A stretch of 64,000 nt of DNA from contig NZ_LMUM01000011.1 in assembly GCF_009765985.1 (NCBI RefSeq), positions 88,172 through 152,171 on the forward strand, read 5' to 3'. Source of the stretch: Acidobacterium sp. S8 (GTDB lineage: Bacteria; Acidobacteriota; Terriglobia; Terriglobales; Acidobacteriaceae). Position numbers and translations under genes: made by a program. Position 1 is the stretch's first letter. Each line of letters starts with the position of its first letter. The notes below the pieces were generated by a model that saw only the letters and a list, made by a program, of their open reading frames with translations, had not been told where the DNA came from and ran no database searches. Shown here one piece after another: positions 34,977 through 42,999 of the stretch.

Positions 34977-35064
34977 GGAGAGATCGCCGTTGGTAAGGCA
35001 GCGGCCAGCTTGCTGGCTGCGATGGGAAACCATCCGGAGGTTCGAATCCTACCTCTCTCCGCCA
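34977..35064 (+). tRNA. tRNA-Ser-like RNA without an anticodon loop
   Basis: An 88-nt class II tRNA-like element including an encoded CCA. Acceptor stem GGAGAGA (34977-34983) pairs fully with TCTCTCC (35054-35060); the discriminator is G, as in serine tRNAs. The D arm is GCC/GGC (34986-34999) with GG in its loop. At the anticodon-arm position GCGGCCAG pairs with CTGGCTGC (35001-35020; one G-U pair), closed by CTTG, a stable G(CUUG)C tetraloop with no room for an anticodon. The variable arm GATGG/CCATC carries a GAAA loop (35021-35034). The T-loop is TTCGAAT, its stem GGAGG/CCTACC with one bulged A. It lies inside the EPS operon, 42 bases before the FemAB/GNAT-like gene. Seryl-tRNA synthetase reads the variable arm and acceptor, not the anticodon, so charging is plausible while decoding is not. 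It could be a relic, but the intact pairing argues against decay. Confidence 0.8.
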
Positions 35065-35106
35065 AATTTTCGAGAAGTACTAGATCGAGGACTCAGGTTA
35101 TCAGGC

Positions 35107-36003
35107 ATGAAAGTGAGCAATAAGGAAATCAGAGTAAGCGGGCGTTGGCTGAAGATCGCTCGCCTGGATGCTGACAAGTATCAGTTCCTCGAAGATGCTG
35201 GATCATTTATTGAGGAGCTGCGTAAGGCCAGAGTGAAAGCTGACATTTTTACCTTCATGCAGGGCTTACCCTCGACAGAGCCCAAATACAAATTTCCAAT
35301 GGAATGGGACAATTTTGCTGCGATTCCTATTTCCACATTCGAAAACTGGTGGATGAAGCAGATTGGATTCAAGGCGAGAAACAAAGCCAAGCAGGCCGAG
35401 AAAAAGGGTGTTGTGATTCGTGAAGTGCCGTTCAATGACGAGCTTGTTCATGGGATATGGGAAATCTACAATGAATCGCCGATTCGCCAAGGCCGACGGT
35501 TTGCACATTACGGCAAAGACTTTGCCACCGTCTATAAGGAAGAAGCTACTTATCTTGATAGCAGTGTCTTCATCGGTGCGTACCTCGAAGAGAAACTTAT
35601 CGGCTTTGTGAAGCTGGTGAGCGATGAGAGCCGCACTCAGGCCGGGTTGATGAACATTGTCTCTCTCATCCAGCAGCGGGACAAGGCTCCCACGAATGCG
35701 TTGGTGGCGCGCGCTGTTCGCTCCTGCGCAGAGCGTGGAATTCCTTTTCTGGTGTATTCGAACTTCGACTACGGCAAAAAGCAGCAGGACAGCCTCAGAG
35801 ATTTCAAAGAACGCAACGCTTTCCAGCGCATGGATGTGCCACGCTACTATGTTCCGCTAACGCAGCTTGGCGCTGCTGCTGTCCGTCTCGGATTGCAGCA
35901 CCGGCTCACAGACTATATTCCGGAATCGGTTGCGTCGCGTCTGCGTGAATATCGCGAAGCATGGTACAACCGCAGGTTCGAAACAGCCACGGAGGCTTCG
36001 TAG
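35107..36003 (+). CDS. FemAB/GNAT-like transferase, uncharacterised family
   Basis: A 298-residue protein of an uncharacterised family with a GNAT fold resembling half of a FemAB protein. The start is MKVSNKEIRVSGRWLKIARL (ATG 35107; the longer frame runs through the tRNA-like element). The stretch RNKAKQAEKKGVVIREV (about 95-111) is like the FemABX region RxxxxKAEKxGV. It is followed by YNESPIRQGRRFAHYGK, FIGAYLEEKLIGFVKL (GNAT core strands) and RYYVPLT near the C terminus. FemABX enzymes transfer amino acids from aminoacyl-tRNA. With the tRNA-like element directly upstream, an aminoacyl-tRNA-dependent transferase acting on an EPS intermediate is my preferred inference. A CoA-dependent GNAT remains possible. 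Confidence 0.75.
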   Translation: MKVSNKEIRVSGRWLKIARLDADKYQFLEDAGSFIEELRKARVKADIFTFMQGLPSTEPKYKFPMEWDNFAAIPISTFENWWMKQIGFKARNKAKQAEKKGVVIREVPFNDELVHGIWEIYNESPIRQGRRFAHYGKDFATVYKEEATYLDSSVFIGAYLEEKLIGFVKLVSDESRTQAGLMNIVSLIQQRDKAPTNALVARAVRSCAERGIPFLVYSNFDYGKKQQDSLRDFKERNAFQRMDVPRYYVPLTQLGAAAVRLGLQHRLTDYIPESVASRLREYREAWYNRRFETATEAS

Positions 36004-36011
36004 AGCTGATC

Positions 36012-37850
36012 ATGCCTGGAATCGTTGGAATTATTACAAAAAAGTCGCGTGCTTGGGCGGAGCCGCAGCTGCAGAAGATGGTAGCTACCATGCGTCACGA
36101 ATCCTTTTATACAGAAGGAACCTGGGCGAATGAAGCCGCGGGAATTTATATTGGCTGGGTTGCGCGCAAGAATTCTTTTGCAGATGTAATGCCGATCTAC
36201 AATGAGCAGAACGATAAGATTCTCTTCTTTTCCGGGGAGGAATATCCCGATCCCGATGTTTATGCGCAGCTGAAGCAGCGCGGTCACTCATTCGAGACCA
36301 GAAGCGCAGCATATCTCGTTCATCTTGCGGAAGAAGATTTGTCGTTTCCTCGCAGCCTGAACGGTAAGTTTCAGGGACTGCTCATCGATTCTACCTCTGG
36401 AACCGCCACGCTCTTTAACGATCGCTTCGGCATGCATCGGTTGTACTATCATGAGTCACCGGAAGCCTTCTATTTCGCCGCCGAAGCGAAATCCATTCTT
36501 GCTGTGCGCCGGGAACTGCGCACGCCAAATCAGCAAAGTCTTGGTGAGTTCGTAGCTTGTGGTTGTGTGCTTGAAGACCGCACACTCTTCCAGGACATTC
36601 ATGTGCTGCCAACGGCTTCAGCATGGGTTTTCCGAAACGGCGCTCTACAGAACAAAGGGAAATACTTCGAGCCGTCAGAATGGGAAAACCAAGGGCCTCT
36701 TGAACCGGAAGCCTACTACAGGCAGCTGCAGGAAGTGTTCTCGCGCAATTTGCCGCGCTACTTTGGCGGCGACGAGAAGGTCGGGGTTTCGCTGACAGGC
36801 GGTCTCGACACACGCATGATTATGGCGTGGTGGAAAGCTGCTCCGGAATCGCTGCCTACATATACGTTTGGCGGCCCATACCGTGAATGCCAGGACGTGA
36901 TCATTGCCCGAAAAGTGGCGGAAGCATGCGGGCAGCCTTATCAGGTGATACCGCTGGGCAGTGAGTTTCTCTCGCGGTTTGCACACTATGCTGAGCGCGC
37001 CGTCTACCTGGCTGATGGATGCGTGACTGTACAGCGGTCTGCTGATCTCTATGCGAACGAGCTAGCCGCACAAATTGCCCCCATAAGAATGACTGGCAAC
37101 TATGGCAGCGAAATCCTGCGGCGGCTGCGAGCATTCAAGCCAACAGCGCCAGCGAGTGGACTCTTTCAGCCGGAATTTCTTTCGCATGTCGACCGCGCGA
37201 AGGATACCTTCCATCGGCTCTCTCAAGGACACGCAGTTACCTTCACTGCCTTTCGTCAGGCTCCGTGGTATCAGTATGGATTGCTTTCGCTTGAGCAAAC
37301 GCAGCTTTCGCTGAGGTCGCCGTTCCTCGATAACGATCTTGTTCAGACAGCGTTCAGGGCGCCTAAATCGGAGATCGTAAAGAGCGATATCTTCGAAGAC
37401 AACAGCGACTGCGGACGATTGATCGCTGACGGAAGTGCGGCTTTGCACCGCATTCCGACAGATCGCGGGCTTGGCGTTGGTGGCGGCGTATTATCGCGCA
37501 TGTCGCGAGGCGTGCTAGAGTTCACCTTTAAAGCGGAATACGCTTATGACTATGGGATGCCGCAGTGGATGGCTCGCATCGATCATGCGCTGTCGCGTCT
37601 GCACCTGGAGCATCTCTTCCTGGGACGTCATAAGTTCTGCCACTTTCGCGTGTGGTATCGGGATGCTCTCTCCTCCTATGTTAAGGAGATGCTCTTAGAT
37701 TCGCGCACACTGTCGCGGCCATATGTTCAGCGCAAGACGGTGGAGGCGATGGTGAGCGGCCACCTCAAGGGAAATCGCAATTACACGACAGAGATTCATA
37801 GGTTACTTACCCTTGAACTTCAGCATCGGCTGTTTCTCGATGCGCAATAA
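36012..37850 (+). CDS. asparagine-synthase-like protein lacking the glutaminase Cys
   Basis: A 612-residue AsnB-like protein starting at ATG 36012. The N-terminal glutamine-amidotransferase-like domain (about 1-200) begins MPGIVGII where active enzymes begin MCGI, so the catalytic Cys2 is replaced by Pro; FNDRFGMHRLYY is kept. The synthetase domain (about 240-560) has the PP-loop as VSLTGGLDTRM. It probably still activates a carboxylate with ATP, but it must take its nitrogen from ammonia or another amine, not from glutamine hydrolysis. AsnB-like proteins are common in EPS loci and may amidate a uronic acid. Located 8 bases after the FemAB/GNAT-like gene, so the two may work on the same decoration. 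Confidence 0.88.
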   Translation: MPGIVGIITKKSRAWAEPQLQKMVATMRHESFYTEGTWANEAAGIYIGWVARKNSFADVMPIYNEQNDKILFFSGEEYPDPDVYAQLKQRGHSFETRSAAYLVHLAEEDLSFPRSLNGKFQGLLIDSTSGTATLFNDRFGMHRLYYHESPEAFYFAAEAKSILAVRRELRTPNQQSLGEFVACGCVLEDRTLFQDIHVLPTASAWVFRNGALQNKGKYFEPSEWENQGPLEPEAYYRQLQEVFSRNLPRYFGGDEKVGVSLTGGLDTRMIMAWWKAAPESLPTYTFGGPYRECQDVIIARKVAEACGQPYQVIPLGSEFLSRFAHYAERAVYLADGCVTVQRSADLYANELAAQIAPIRMTGNYGSEILRRLRAFKPTAPASGLFQPEFLSHVDRAKDTFHRLSQGHAVTFTAFRQAPWYQYGLLSLEQTQLSLRSPFLDNDLVQTAFRAPKSEIVKSDIFEDNSDCGRLIADGSAALHRIPTDRGLGVGGGVLSRMSRGVLEFTFKAEYAYDYGMPQWMARIDHALSRLHLEHLFLGRHKFCHFRVWYRDALSSYVKEMLLDSRTLSRPYVQRKTVEAMVSGHLKGNRNYTTEIHRLLTLELQHRLFLDAQ

Positions 37851-37874
37851 GTCACATAGCAGATCACATCGCAC

Positions 37875-39284
37875 ATGCCAACATTTACTCTAGCCGCGTC
37901 TCTGACCTTCAGCTTCTTTTTGATCTGGCGCGATTGCCGCAGACGTAAGACAGTAAGCGCGAGAGTATGGGTTCCCACCATGCTGATATTGATACTGGGC
38001 TCGCGGCCTGCATCCATATGGGCTTCGGGAGGTACGATTCATGCCAGCACGGAGATGGCCAACGACGTTGCGACAAGCAGTATCGATCAGATGTTTTATT
38101 TCTCTGTGCTGGCGAGTTCGCTTATTTTGGCGTCGCGGAAGGGTTTCAAGTGGGGCAAGCTTTTTGCAAGTAATCCTGCAATCATGCTTTTCTATCTCTA
38201 CTTCGCAATCAGCATCATGTGGTCGAGCGATCCGATAGGTTCAACAAAAAGAATTATCAAGGACTTCGGTCTGCTATTCGTGATCGCGGTCGTTCTTTCT
38301 GAAAAGGAACCGCTGCAGGCGATGCGAGCTATTTATGTTCGCTGCGGGTTTCTGCTGCTTCCACTCTCGATCGTATTCATCAAATATTTTCCTGTATACG
38401 GCCGGTCCTACGGCATCGCGGGAGATGTAATGCTTACGGGCGTGACGACACAGAAGAACTCCCTTGGCGAAATAGTACTGATCTTCACGCTGTTCATGGT
38501 CTGGGATTACCTTGAATCGCGGCCTCCCGGAGCAAAGTTCAGGATCGGGAAGATCCCGTGGGAAATTGTAATCCTGCTTGTGATTGGCGCGCAGCTGCTG
38601 AACCTCTCGCAGAGTAAGACGGCTTTGATGTGTACGCTGGTTGGAACGTTGTTAATCTGCCGCAGCGGTTGGCTGATGTCCAAGCCCATTAATATCGCGA
38701 TATTGGGAGCCACGCTCTTCGTCCCGTACTTTGTATTCTTTGCTGAGCAGTTTGCCTCCATACTCGGACCGCTGACAGAAGCCATGGGCCGCAACCTGAC
38801 TTTCACGGGGCGAACAGATATCTGGAAGCACATTTCGCTTAACACCGTAAATCCCATTATCGGTTCAGGTTATTGGAACTTCTGGGGCGGGCCGGGCGGA
38901 TACGCGGTGAACGAGTCTATGCACGCCATCATTCCCAATGCTCATAACGGGTATGTGGATCTCTTTCTCGACGGAGGGATTACCGGGCTGTGCATACTGG
39001 TCATCATGCTGACGGCCTGCGGTTATAACATCATGAGCCACCTGGGGCCGGGCCGTGACAAGACTCACTATCATCGCGCCAGATTTGCATTTCTGATCGT
39101 TGCGATTATCTACAACATCTCAGAATCGACGTTTGCCCGCATGGGACCAATCTGGTTTACGACGCTGATGATGCTAGTCGAATTTCCACTGCCGAAGGTC
39201 AGCCTACGTAAAGCCCAACCTGCGATTGTGCAACGCGAGAAGATGCCAGATGTACATACGGAATCGATGTTAGTCGCCCGCTAA
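37875..39284 (+). CDS. O-antigen ligase/polymerase family membrane protein
   Basis: A 469-residue multispan protein with about 11 membrane helices. It has the Wzy_C signature region in a large periplasmic loop: FTGRTDIWKH (about 315-324) and HNGYVDLFLDGGITGL (about 356-371). This matches WaaL/Wzy-type ligases that use undecaprenyl-linked sugars. In a Wzx/Wzy/Wzz locus it is most simply the polymerase. Encoded 24 bases after the AsnB-like gene. Confidence 0.88.
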   Translation: MPTFTLAASLTFSFFLIWRDCRRRKTVSARVWVPTMLILILGSRPASIWASGGTIHASTEMANDVATSSIDQMFYFSVLASSLILASRKGFKWGKLFASNPAIMLFYLYFAISIMWSSDPIGSTKRIIKDFGLLFVIAVVLSEKEPLQAMRAIYVRCGFLLLPLSIVFIKYFPVYGRSYGIAGDVMLTGVTTQKNSLGEIVLIFTLFMVWDYLESRPPGAKFRIGKIPWEIVILLVIGAQLLNLSQSKTALMCTLVGTLLICRSGWLMSKPINIAILGATLFVPYFVFFAEQFASILGPLTEAMGRNLTFTGRTDIWKHISLNTVNPIIGSGYWNFWGGPGGYAVNESMHAIIPNAHNGYVDLFLDGGITGLCILVIMLTACGYNIMSHLGPGRDKTHYHRARFAFLIVAIIYNISESTFARMGPIWFTTLMMLVEFPLPKVSLRKAQPAIVQREKMPDVHTESMLVAR

Positions 39285-39314
39285 CTGAAATCACAGAACC
39301 CGTTACGAGCCTAA

Positions 39315-41534
39315 ATGAGACAGTGGTCAACATCCCGGTGGGTTGGAGTGAGTGTCGCATTAATCGCACTCCATTTTATTGTTCTTTTTGCCATCAGCAA
39401 CGCTTTCACCACGCATGCTTCTTCCGCCTACAATCAAAATGGCGTTACAGATGGGTACGATCAACTAGCCGATAATCTCCTTCACGGGCATGGTTATCGC
39501 TTCTATCCGCAAACTGCTCTTACTATGATGCGGGAGCCTGGTTTTCCCGTGTTTCTGGCGGGACTGGGTCTTCTGTTTGGGCCTGCATTTACAGTCATCA
39601 AGATAGCCAATGTACTGATGGCCTTCGCCACAGCAGGACTCCTGGCGCTACTTTGCCGGAGACTATGGGACGATTTGCTTGTCTCATATATAGCTCCGAT
39701 CCTGTTTTTGCTGCACCCCGGAGTTTTGCTGGCCGAGTGCCGCGGCGGCCTGGAAATTCTCTACGGGTTATTGACGACCCTACTTGTGCTCTTGCTTTAC
39801 AAGTGCCTGGAAAACGGCAAGTGGGGAAGCTATATCCTGGCCGGATCTGTTCTTGGGATCACAGTGTTGGTGAGAAGCGTTCCCATGTTCTTCCCGCTCT
39901 TCTGGGGAGTTTATCTACTTGTCGGCGAAAGACGCCGTTCGTCGGCTGCTGCGACAGTCCGCAACACGGCCATCATGATTCTTTTCATGTTTGCCTTTCT
40001 CTCGCCTTGGATTATCCGCAACTACTCCTTGACGAAGAAGTTTGTTCCGACTGCGAGTGTCATGGGCGTGTCTGCTCACGCCGGCCAGTATATTGATACC
40101 CACCTATTCAGCGGAAAGCCTTGGTGGCTTTTAGATCGCGAAGCAGCGAGAGAACGCGCTCAGTTGGCAACAGATGCGGGATTTCACTTCGAAGACGATT
40201 TTTACTATCAGACCTTCTATCAGAGTCCGGACGAGCTGAAGTTTTCGAAATTCCTGTTGAATCGGGTTGTAGGTGAGTACCGGCAGCATCCTCTGCTTTT
40301 TGTGAAGTGTGTGAGTCTGAATCTCGTGAATTTCTGGATTGCCGGCAAAACATGGCTCGCCACTGCCATCAACCTGTTGGTGCAATTGCCATATCTCGTA
40401 TTGGGCTTTTTGGGGCTCAGGATCGCGATCAGAAGAAGATTAGGAAAGATTGTGGCTCCTCTGCTTCTCTTCATGGCATATACGATCGCGGTGTATGCGC
40501 CAATTCTCGCCCAGGCGAGATACAGCATTCCGCTGATTCCATTCGTATCAATTTTCGCAGCGATTTATCTGTGCGGTTTGCTGGGTAAGACAAGCACCGA
40601 AGAGCAGCTAGACACGACCGTCGCGTCCGCAGGAGTGATGGACGACCGTGGTCGTATTGCGGATGAGGAAGATGATCAGGTTTTAGTAGCGCAGTCGCGT
40701 GCCGGCAAGGAGAGTTACATGGACTTAAGACCGTTAGCTGGAGTGGAGGACGAAAACCCAAACCAGCGAAACGATGTTCAGATTTCGTTTGTTATCCCAG
40801 CCTACAACGAACAGAATCGGCTACCTCGAACGGTACTTGAGACCATCGGCTGGTGTTCGGCACAGAAGCTCGACTACGAAATCGTTATTGCGGACGACGG
40901 CAGCCAGGACGAAACTCTGAAACTGGCGCGTCTTTTTGAGGCTCGCGATAGCAGAGTACGCGCGCTCGCGTGCCCACATATGGGGAAGGGCTCAGCTGTG
41001 CGCATGGGAATGCTCAACGCGCGTGGCCGTTACATCCTGTTCATGGATGCTGATGGAGCAACACCACTGGATGAGACCATCAAGCTGTTGAGCGCGCTTG
41101 AATCGGGCTATGATGTTGCCATCGGATCGAGAGCTCTCCACGGCGAGAGCGAAGTGAAAGTGCAGACTTCGATTCATCGTAGAATCATCGGTCGTGTATT
41201 CGCGTTCTTCGTCAATCTGTTTGCGATTCAAGGTATTGCCGATACACAGTGCGGCTTCAAGATGTTTAGCCACGGAGCGGCGATGGAGATCTTTTCCCGC
41301 CAGAAGACGCTTGGTTTTGCCTTCGATGTCGAAGCGCTCTTTATCGCACGGCAGCTGTCTCTAAGTGTCTGCGAGGTTCCGGTGAATTGGGTTGCACAGC
41401 CTGGATCGAAAGTAAATCTCGTCTCCGACTCGATTCGTATGCTGTGGGACATATCCCGCATCCGCTGGCAACATTTACGGTTTAAACATAATGTCAGCCT
41501 CTCAAGCCGCGCAGTAGAAATGGCCCGCAAATAG
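39315..41534 (+). CDS. fusion: GT-C membrane glycosyltransferase plus polyprenyl-phosphate sugar synthase (GT2)
   Basis: A 739-residue two-part enzyme. Residues about 1-430 form a multispan GT-C domain like ArnT/PMT (early acidic loop YDQLADNLLHGHGYRFYP, about ten spans). After a hydrophilic linker (about 430-485), residues about 490-720 are a soluble GT2 of the ALG5/DPM1 type: ISFVIPAYNEQNRLPRT, IADDGSQDET, FMDADGATP and ADTQCGFKMFSH. The GT2 should make polyprenyl-phosphate-sugar and the GT-C part should use it on the outer side. Fusion of donor synthase and user is unusual. Confidence 0.88.
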   Translation: MRQWSTSRWVGVSVALIALHFIVLFAISNAFTTHASSAYNQNGVTDGYDQLADNLLHGHGYRFYPQTALTMMREPGFPVFLAGLGLLFGPAFTVIKIANVLMAFATAGLLALLCRRLWDDLLVSYIAPILFLLHPGVLLAECRGGLEILYGLLTTLLVLLLYKCLENGKWGSYILAGSVLGITVLVRSVPMFFPLFWGVYLLVGERRRSSAAATVRNTAIMILFMFAFLSPWIIRNYSLTKKFVPTASVMGVSAHAGQYIDTHLFSGKPWWLLDREAARERAQLATDAGFHFEDDFYYQTFYQSPDELKFSKFLLNRVVGEYRQHPLLFVKCVSLNLVNFWIAGKTWLATAINLLVQLPYLVLGFLGLRIAIRRRLGKIVAPLLLFMAYTIAVYAPILAQARYSIPLIPFVSIFAAIYLCGLLGKTSTEEQLDTTVASAGVMDDRGRIADEEDDQVLVAQSRAGKESYMDLRPLAGVEDENPNQRNDVQISFVIPAYNEQNRLPRTVLETIGWCSAQKLDYEIVIADDGSQDETLKLARLFEARDSRVRALACPHMGKGSAVRMGMLNARGRYILFMDADGATPLDETIKLLSALESGYDVAIGSRALHGESEVKVQTSIHRRIIGRVFAFFVNLFAIQGIADTQCGFKMFSHGAAMEIFSRQKTLGFAFDVEALFIARQLSLSVCEVPVNWVAQPGSKVNLVSDSIRMLWDISRIRWQHLRFKHNVSLSSRAVEMARK

Positions 41535-41555
41535 CTTTACCCTTCGATTATTCTC

Positions 41556-42995
41556 GTGCTCTTCAATTCTCTACAATTTGCGATCTTCTTCCCGATTGTG
41601 GTCGGAGGATATTTCCTTCTGTCCCAGCGATGGAGGGTGCCATGGTTACTGGCTGCCAGTTGCCTGTTCTACATGGCTTTCATTCCTTCCTACATCCTGA
41701 TTCTGCTGGTCACGATTCTTATCGATTACTTCGCGGGAATCTATATCGAGCGGATGGAAGGTCACGGAAGGAAGACACTGCTGTGGGTGAGTATTCTGTC
41801 CACCTGCACGGTACTCTTCATCTTCAAATATTACGGTTTCTTCGTCGGCAGCTTTGTGAGTGTGGTCCAGTTGCTGGGCTGGAACCTGCCCCGGCCAGTC
41901 CTGTCTATCATCCTGCCGATCGGGCTGTCATTCCACACCTTCCAGAGCCTTAGCTATGTCATTGAGGTGTATAGAGGAAATCAGCGTGCAGAACGTAACT
42001 TTCTTGTGTATGCGACGTATGTCATGTTCTTCCCGCAGCTGGTTGCCGGACCGATTGAACGGCCACAGAATCTGTTGCATCAATTCAGAGACTGGCATGA
42101 GTTTTCTTATGTGAATGTGACGGCCGGGCTCAAAAGGATGGCTTGGGGTTTCTTTAAGAAGCTTGTTGTCGCGGACCGGCTCGCGCTCTACGTGAATGAC
42201 GTATATACGTATCCGCGTGCCTATAACGGTCTGCAATTAACCATCGCCACTGTCTTCTTTGCCTATCAGATCTACTGCGACTTCTCCGGATACTCCGATA
42301 TCGCAATTGGGGCGGCGCAGGTTCTAGGCTTCCGGCTGATGGAGAATTTCAGAACTCCGTACTACTCATTGTCCACTTCGGAATTCTGGCGGCGCTGGCA
42401 TATCTCGCTCTCTACGTGGTTCAAGGACTACGTATATGTTCCCCTCGGCGGAAGCCGAGTGCGAAAGAACCGGCATATTTTCAATCTGCTGGTCACCTTT
42501 GGCGTCAGCGGTCTATGGCATGGAGCGAACTGGACCTATGTGATCTGGGGGCTGCTGAATGGCTTCTATCTCGTATTTGGATGGCTTACCAAAGAATGGA
42601 GAGACCGGCTCTTTGCTCTCTTTGGATTGCAGGAAGATACACGCATCCGCAAGGTGATCATGCTAGCCAGTACAGTGGTTTTGACCTGTTTCGCATGGAT
42701 CGTCTTCCGTGCCCGGAATATTGGCGACGCCGCTTACGTGTTCACACATTTGGGAAGCGGCTGGAATTTCCATCAGATTGCAACCGAGCAGTTCCTGCTT
42801 CGTCAGATGCCCGTGGCGATTGCATCCATTCTCGTGCTTGAAATCGGCCAGCTCTGGGGCAGAGCGGTCTCAGTGCCAAACCTGATACAGAAGTTGCCGC
42901 TTCCGGCACGATGGACGCTGTATGCGTCCCTGGTAATGACAGTGGTGATGTTTGGAATTTACAAAAAGACGCAATTCATCTACTTCCAATTCTAA
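41556..42995 (+). CDS. MBOAT-family O-acyltransferase
   Basis: A 479-residue membrane-bound O-acyltransferase of the AlgI/DltB type. It begins MLFNSLQFAIFFPIVV as usual for the group, with about ten spans and both conserved His: His282 in RRWHISLSTW and the catalytic His322 in GLWHGANWTY. It moves an acyl group across the membrane onto a polysaccharide. The following SGNH gene completes the usual MBOAT plus SGNH pair. The acyl unit could be acetyl or the FkbH/ACP-borne unit; the sequence does not tell. Start codon GTG. Confidence 0.93.
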   Translation: MLFNSLQFAIFFPIVVGGYFLLSQRWRVPWLLAASCLFYMAFIPSYILILLVTILIDYFAGIYIERMEGHGRKTLLWVSILSTCTVLFIFKYYGFFVGSFVSVVQLLGWNLPRPVLSIILPIGLSFHTFQSLSYVIEVYRGNQRAERNFLVYATYVMFFPQLVAGPIERPQNLLHQFRDWHEFSYVNVTAGLKRMAWGFFKKLVVADRLALYVNDVYTYPRAYNGLQLTIATVFFAYQIYCDFSGYSDIAIGAAQVLGFRLMENFRTPYYSLSTSEFWRRWHISLSTWFKDYVYVPLGGSRVRKNRHIFNLLVTFGVSGLWHGANWTYVIWGLLNGFYLVFGWLTKEWRDRLFALFGLQEDTRIRKVIMLASTVVLTCFAWIVFRARNIGDAAYVFTHLGSGWNFHQIATEQFLLRQMPVAIASILVLEIGQLWGRAVSVPNLIQKLPLPARWTLYASLVMTVVMFGIYKKTQFIYFQF

Positions 42996-42999
42996 AAAT

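Noticed and set aside
34977..35064. Ordinary decoding tRNA, or an integration-site remnant of a tRNA
   Set aside because: No pairing of the middle arm leaves a 7-base loop, so it cannot be a normal decoding tRNA. A remnant of integration would usually be a 3' fragment; here both acceptor strands and all arms are complete, and no integrase is in the window.
34990..35106. N-terminal extension of the FemAB/GNAT-like protein
   Set aside because: The extension would be translated from inside the tRNA-like element beginning at a TTG and has no family similarity; the ATG at 35107 gives the recognisable start.
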